Positions 58,748 through 64,000 of a DNA stretch of 64,000 bases are shown in pieces. How positions within the stretch are numbered: the stretch's first letter is position 1; every line of letters starts with the position of its first letter. This DNA is from Pseudoneurospora amorphoporcata (taxonomy: Eukaryota > Ascomycota > Sordariomycetes > Sordariales > Sordariaceae), in contig MU859176.1 of the NCBI GenBank assembly GCA_033297205.1, forward strand, positions 47,763 to 111,762, given 5' to 3'. The translations under genes were made by a program, and so were the position numbers. Under the pieces are notes generated by a model that was not told the origin of the DNA, searched no databases, and saw only the letters and a program-made list of their open reading frames with translations.

Positions 58748-60642
58748 CTAGGCGGCAGCAGTCACAGGGACGGAGGAGGCGGGCTTCTCAGCCTCAGTCT
58801 CCTCGGTGGCCGGGACGACGGGGGCAGCCTCGGTCTCGGTAGCGGGCTTAACAGCCTCCTCGGTGGTGGCAGGAGCAACCTCCTCCTTAGCAGCCTCAGC
58901 CTCGACCTCAGTCTCGGGGATGGCAGGGGCCTCCTCGGTCTTCTCCTCAGCCTTCTCGGACTTCTCGGCCTTGCCCTTACCCTTGCCCTTGATCGTATCA
59001 CGGAGACGAGAGAAGGGAGAGGGAGACTTGGGCTTCTCGATCTCCTCGTCAGAGGTGGCCTTCTCCTTCTTGCCAAAGGCGAAGGGGAGGGAGCTCTTGC
59101 GCTTGTCGGTCTTGACATCCTTCTTAGGAGACTCCGCGCCGTTGGTGGCAGCGGGGACCTCAACGGTCTCAGTAGGGACAGTCGCGGGAGAGTTGACCTC
59201 GGCGGAGAGGGGCTCGGTAGTGTCAACAGCAGGGATCACAGGAGCAGTCTCGGCGACGGGCTCAGTGGTGGCAGCAGGGGCCTCCTCAGCAGCGACAGGT
59301 GCAGGAGAGGCAGCCTTCTTCTTACCGAAGGAAAGGTTGCCGAAAAGGCTGGTGCGCTTGGCGGGGGTAGGGCGGACGGGAGCCTCAGCGGCCTCCTCCT
59401 TCTTCTCCTCAGCAGGGGTAGCAGCCTCCTCGACAGGGGCAGCAGCGGTCTCGACAACAGCGGGCTCGGCGGCAGCAGCGACCTCCTCGGTGGCGGGGAC
59501 CTCAGTGGCGGCCTCAGTAGCAGCGGCCTCGGTCTCACCCTCCTTGGGCTCGGGAACAGCCTCGACAGGGGCGGGCTTCTTCTCCTCCTTCTTGCCGAAG
59601 CCAAGGTTGCCGAAGATCGAAGTGCGCTTGCGGCTAGCAGAGCGGCGCTTGGAACCCTCCTCCTTGGCCTCCTCCTTCTTGGCCTCCTCCTTACCGACGG
59701 GCTCAGTAGCAGCGACCTCCTCAGTGGCAGCAGGGACCTCCTCGGTAGCGGGAGCCTCGGCCGCGGCCTCACTGGTGGGCTCAACAGCGGCAGCGGCCTC
59801 GGGGGTCTTCTCCTCCTTCTTCACAACGGCAGGGTTAAGGGCCTCAATGGTCTTCTTGTAGGTCTCGCTCTCGACAACGGTGTTGGCGAGCTCCTTGGCC
59901 TCGGCGATCTTGGCCTTGAGCTGGTTGACCCAGTTGTCGCGCTCGGCGGTGTTGGAGGCCTTGAAGGCGTGCTTGTGGCCCTTGGCAGTGAAGTGGAACT
60001 TGGTAGGACCGTCGGTGGCGGGCTCAGAAGCATCGGCCTGCAGAGTAGCTGTTAGCAACATGTAAAGCGACTTCGGCGCATAGATGAAGGTATTCTTACC
60101 AGGTGAATGGCGCCGTGGGGAGCAGCCTTGTCAGACTTCTCGCTGAAAAAGAGGAGACCCTTGCCGGTCTCGGCAGCCCAGGCGGTGACGTGGTGCGCAA
60201 CATCGGCGGCCTTGTCAGCCTTGAAGGTGCTGATGGACTTCAGATCGACGGGCTCGCTTCCGAACCAGAAGAATTTCTTGGAGAAGAGAAGGTTTCTAGT
60301 GGTCATAATGTTAGCTTTGCGACTCTCTCAATCAGGCGCGCTCCTGGGGTTATCCTACTTGGGGAAGTTGGCGGGCTGGCCCTTGTGCTCGAGGTGACCC
60401 TCCTCAACGGGCTTGACTTCCTCCTCCTTCTTGGCCTCCTCAGCAACAGCGGGGGTGGCCTCGGCCTCGGTAGCCTCAGTAGTGGTGGCGGCGGCAGCGG
60501 GCGCTGCCTCTGCGTCGGCGACAACAACGGGAGCCTCAGTGACGGGAACAACCTCGAGGGGCTTGATCTCGGCGGGGACGTCGGCAGTGGTGACAGGCTG
60601 AGTCTCCTGGGGGAGCTCAACGTTCTTCTGTTCGTCGGACAT
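58748..60642 (-). CDS. PH-domain protein with repeated KRxSxFGNLxFGKK motifs (589 aa)
   Basis: Exons in transcript order: 60642-60359, 60295-60100 and 60037-58748. Residues 1-80 are acidic and Ala/Glu/Thr-rich. Residues about 82-208 form a pleckstrin-homology domain, from GHLEHKGQPANFPKNLLFSK to the C-terminal helix NTAERDNWVNQLKAKIAEAK with its conserved Trp. It likely binds phosphoinositides or a membrane-associated partner. The rest is low-complexity Ala/Glu/Pro/Thr sequence interrupted by three copies of a basic motif: KRTSIFGNLGFGKK (297-310), KRTSLFGNLSFGKK (387-400) and a weaker KRKSSLPFAFGKK (472-484). Each has a serine in a basic context suited to phosphorylation. The overall layout recalls proteins annotated as Meu6-like in fungi, but I am not certain. 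Strong codon bias leaves long open frames on the opposite strand, which are shadows. High bias suggests high expression (inference). Confidence 0.9.
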
Positions 60643-63299
60643 TTTGAATATGGTGAATAGGGATGGGTATCTGGAAAAAAGGAAGAAAAACACAAAGGGG
60701 TATTGGGTATCACTGAAGAAAAGACAGCAAGAAAAAGCAGAGAGCGTGCGCTTGGTGGGGGGATTATTACGCGACGTTGCTCTGACACGAGGTGGTGGAT
60801 GTGTGGGAAGCACAAAAAGTTCTCTGGAGGGAGAAGTTGTGATGGCGGGAGGGAAAAGAGAAGGGAAGGGAAGCAGGAGGACCGCGTGATGACCCCTGGG
60901 GTACTTAAGCTTATTGAAGCCCTGGCAGAATGGGCAATGAGTGGCCTGGCCTAGCAGCTCCCTAGCAGAGCAGGCAAAAAAGTCTGGGCGTTTAACTAAC
61001 CTTAGTAGGTACACTAAGGTAGGTACCGTTCGTTGCCAGGCAGACCAGGTTAGGACCACACCAAGAAGGGCACGGGAGGTTGGCTAGGTTTTCGCTTCCA
61101 CTTCCACTTCCACTCTTCCACAAGGTCTCCAGATCACCAGGAAGTCCTACCGCCGTTTTCTTTCCCACGAACCGTGACGAGCGCTCTCCAAAAACCGGCC
61201 TGTGACTGGTCGACTGCTTCCCCCTTCAAACGTCCCATCACCCCCCCTTGCTAACAACCCCTTCTCTTCTGGACAACGTCCCGTCGTCCCATCTTCCGTT
61301 GCCAGTTTCGCTTGATGCAGGGTCTGAAACGGAACATGAAGTCTTTGTGTAGCGGCAGCTGGCCGGCAGTCGACACCAAAAAGACCCTAGTCCCAACTTG
61401 AAGCTGTCTGAGCTGCCTGAGCTGCCTCAGCTATGCGAGGTTGGTGCGAGAAGAAAGAATGCCTGCTTTGACGGAGAGATGACCCAACTTGGTCCGTTTT
61501 GTCCAAGCTGCGTTTTCCTTGCCTAGCAGCTAGCCCGACAGGGATGACAATGTGTGATTTTCGCATGCGCTCTGGCTTGCGTCCGCTTACCTCTAACCAA
61601 CGATACCTGGCAGGAAAGTACCGGCATTCTTGCTTTCTGTCAGGTCAATTTCCCCCTTTCCAACGACCTTGTGAAAGGCGTTGATTGCCCTACGAGAATG
61701 GTACCTGCCGATGAGCGTGCATGTAGAAGCCGTTAGCGCCAGGAGACCCCTTAGCGTCTGGTAGCTTAATTAGACCCCCTATCCCCGTGCTCCTCCTCCG
61801 TCGATCACGCTATGGAGACAGTGGAGCACGGCGCTTCTTCATCAAACGTACCACATCCATTCTCTCGGTGTGTTTTTTGCCTGTGTTACCTAATCCTTTT
61901 CCATTCCGATTTTTTCATAGTCTTCGCACTTTCTTTCGCTCGCCTATTGTGCATATTCGCCGCCGCAGATAGTTTTGGGAGGGATATGGCGGTTTGTGAT
62001 CGAGGCTCCCAACAGCAGGTAGATGGCCGACCAGATATTGTTTACCATGGTTTCGTCCCCTCCCTCCATCATGTATTGAAATGATGGAAGTTTGAAAGCT
62101 CGCCCAATCCAACACCACCCGCTATAACTCCGTAAAGGGTTTAGATCCCTTCCCAATTCTTCAGCACTCCACCGTTTTCTCCTGTCTCTTAGTCTCGTCC
62201 TCTCCATAATGAAGAGAACGTAAACTTAAAAAAAAAAAGAAATCCTGGTTCTGGTCTGGTCGAGTTGTTCTTGGGTTGGCGCTGACCTGGGCAGCTGGCA
62301 GGACAAAGCGAGCAAAGGAGGATCCACACCTGAAATTTCCAGGCTTGGCCCATTTTCATGTGCAATCAACCTTTGCTGTCGAGACTCCACTGGGACTGGA
62401 ACGGTGCTGGCGACTGCTGCGCTGCAATTGAATCGAAATGCCATCGTTGAATCGTTCAGATGAGAATGGTACGGCGGAATCGCTTGAGATGTTAATTGCA
62501 ATCAGTGGAAACGCCTGTTTGCGGCGGTGGAGGAGAATGCGACAGAGCGGCGCAAATTATCGACATCACAACGACGTTGGTCGTCTAGGTATGTTTATTG
62601 ATGATCCAGTTAGTTGAAAGGAGTCATCATCCCCCTTTTTTTTGTGGCTGACATTTTGACCGTTCCTAACACGGCGGCGCATTGATCCTTTCGGGATACA
62701 GACCCCGGTTACCAAAAAAGTAACCATGGCAGGAAAACCACATGCGCTTCGACGGCGGGCAAGATGGCTGCAATACCTTACCAGAACTCGAAGTAAGAAT
62801 GGATGGTTGCCCCGCTCGGAAACGAGCTGAATGAAAATTGAAAACCATATAAAGGCACCTCCATGAGCTCCAGAATAGTATCCTGTTCGCATATTCGTGA
62901 CTTGTGAAAACTCTTTCTTCCCTTTTTCTAAGAAGAAAAAAAAAACAGCCAGGAACTAGACAAGCTTGGGCTCAGAAGATGCTAATAGCGCGGCCCTGGC
63001 AACCTGGCAATCACCATTTGGGTATCTCTTACGGCCTTACCTCCACTCTCAGGGGCGCGATGTAACGGCACCTTTAGGACGCCGTCGAGAACGGTGATTT
63101 GCGAGATTGGCGATGGTGTTCGGAACGAGTCCGGGCCAGAAACTTGATAAACGGGATATCCGGTGGTGACGCCTTCAATCCGAGATGGGTTGGTTCCTGT
63201 TGCAAGAGCGGTGAGATGAAGAGATAGATGTTCACAAAGTCCTTGTCATATAGCGTACTGACGATTATCTTATCATACCTATTGATGCTGGTTTGATGG
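60643..63299. other. intergenic region downstream end of the gene-rich part
   Basis: No gene is supported. It includes the leader and promoter of the PH-domain gene, a short (CTTCCA)n run near 61,098, and unremarkable mixed sequence. Confidence 0.5.
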
Positions 63300-63800
63300 T
63301 TAGCATAGTTCAAACCCCATATTTTCTTACATAAGAGTTTGCAAGGCGGGACAGGTCTATCTACGCTATCTGATTAGCTAAAATTGCCTAATCTTAAGGT
63401 GAGAAAGAGTTGACTGCAACTTCCTCACACACACTCTTTATATCATCAGCAGTAGACCTGACTAATTACTCTAAATCACTAGTATTAACTATCTTTACTT
63501 TCTATAATCAGTAAAGTTAGAGGGCATTTATAGACTATTTATAAGATATTTACAATACATTTATTTAAATATACTAGATTTACCCTTTTCGAATAGGAAT
63601 TTTAGATTTAGTTTAATAAAACGTAGGTAAACAGTATTTTTAATAGCTGTCGTTTCGTTACCTTTTTTAAAGATGAAAAAAATTAACAATTTCGCTAGGA
63701 TTAAATCGAGAGCCTAAGGACAGATATTCTAGGTTTACTTTGCGTTTTAGAATTATAAGGAATAGGGTACTATTATTAATGATTGTTAACGTGTGGCTAG
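63300..63800. repeat. A+T-rich, TA-rich segment resembling a RIP relic
   Basis: Base composition drops sharply to A/T-dominated sequence with abundant TpA (TTTATAGACTATTTATAAGA and similar) and scarce CpA/TpG, unlike anything to its left. In Neurospora-type genomes this is the signature of repeat-induced point mutation in an old transposon. The window edge may be the border of a larger dispersed heterochromatic block. No open frame survives. Confidence 0.65.
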
Positions 63801-64000
63801 TACTGTGTCTTGTAACTGCCCTGTACTACCCTGTAGTATAGTAGGCTGGTTACTAGGAAACTTAGTCTCCACAGAATGTGTTAGAATAACAGGGCTTAGC
63901 CATTACGTTCTCAGCCTCGCCACCGTTCTTGGCTTCGCCACTATATTCTTAGCTTCGCTAACTTATCCAGCATTCCTTCTAGATTGATTAGTCATTATGG
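63801..64000. other. end of window, short degenerate direct repeat
   Basis: Composition recovers partly. Three roughly 20-bp units (TTCTCAGCCTCGCCA, TTCTTGGCTTCGCCA, TTCTTAGCTTCGCTA) occur between about 63,909 and 63,960, differing mostly by C/T and G/A transitions. No gene is seen. Confidence 0.45.

Noticed and set aside
58667..60055. 462-codon open frame on the + strand
   Set aside because: It lies antisense to the PH-domain gene, is Leu/Gly/Ser-rich with no domain, and is explained by the strong codon bias and Ala/Glu/Thr repeats of the real gene.
1..64000. CRISPR arrays, bacterial operons, riboswitches
   Set aside because: The genes are spliced fungal nuclear genes. No spaced direct-repeat array or TPP-type aptamer was recognised.

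Overview
The window is filamentous-ascomycete nuclear DNA, almost certainly Neurospora or a close Sordariaceae relative. Genes carry short introns (about 50-165 bp, GT..AG, often with a CTAAC-type branch site). Coding exons are rich in C/G at third positions, intergenic distances are long, and the right end (about 63.3-63.8 kb) turns abruptly A+T-rich with TA-rich sequence, as expected of a RIP relic. From memory and unchecked, the order trehalase / threonine aldolase / zinc-cluster factor on one side and hybrid kinase / GH79 / SSADH on the other matches Neurospora linkage group I.

Layout: 0-4 kb, no supported gene. 4.0-5.9 kb, two tandem two-exon paralogs encoding 110- and 114-aa proteins of unknown function. 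5.9-10.3 kb, gene-poor with a 217-bp TIR element. 10.3-12.8 kb, a Zn2Cys6 transcription factor (+). 14.2-15.6 kb, L-threonine aldolase (+). 17.5-19.7 kb, secreted GH37 trehalase (+). 20.5-21.9 kb, an AT-hook protein (-), lying 27 bp behind and in frame with Gcn5 acetyltransferase (21.9-23.2 kb, -). 23.7-25.5 kb, Ost5-type oligosaccharyltransferase subunit and Rad1 checkpoint clamp subunit (+). 27.7-30.7 kb, a 1004-aa low-complexity protein (-). 30.7-38.8 kb, eight kilobases with no convincing gene but a MITE. 38.8-43.5 kb, a hybrid histidine kinase (-). 43.5-49.9 kb, another long gene-free stretch. 49.9-51.0 kb, a four-TM membrane protein (+). 51.8-53.7 kb, secreted GH79 beta-glucuronidase (-). 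55.0 kb, an inverted-repeat element. 56.5-58.3 kb, mitochondrial succinate-semialdehyde dehydrogenase (+). 58.7-60.6 kb, a PH-domain protein with repeated FGNL/FGKK motifs (-). 60.6-64 kb, no gene, ending in RIP-like DNA.

The genes are mostly unrelated housekeeping and regulatory functions: histone acetylation, N-glycosylation, DNA-damage checkpoint, trehalose use, GABA shunt, two-component signalling and carbohydrate degradation. They do not form a metabolic cluster. The most unusual features are the Gcn5/AT-hook tandem reading frame, a MITE family with near-perfect TIRs and TA target sites present as two full copies plus a distant relative, and the tandem small-gene pair. Exon boundaries were placed by eye from splice consensus, reading-frame continuity and family conservation. 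No alignments or searches were run.
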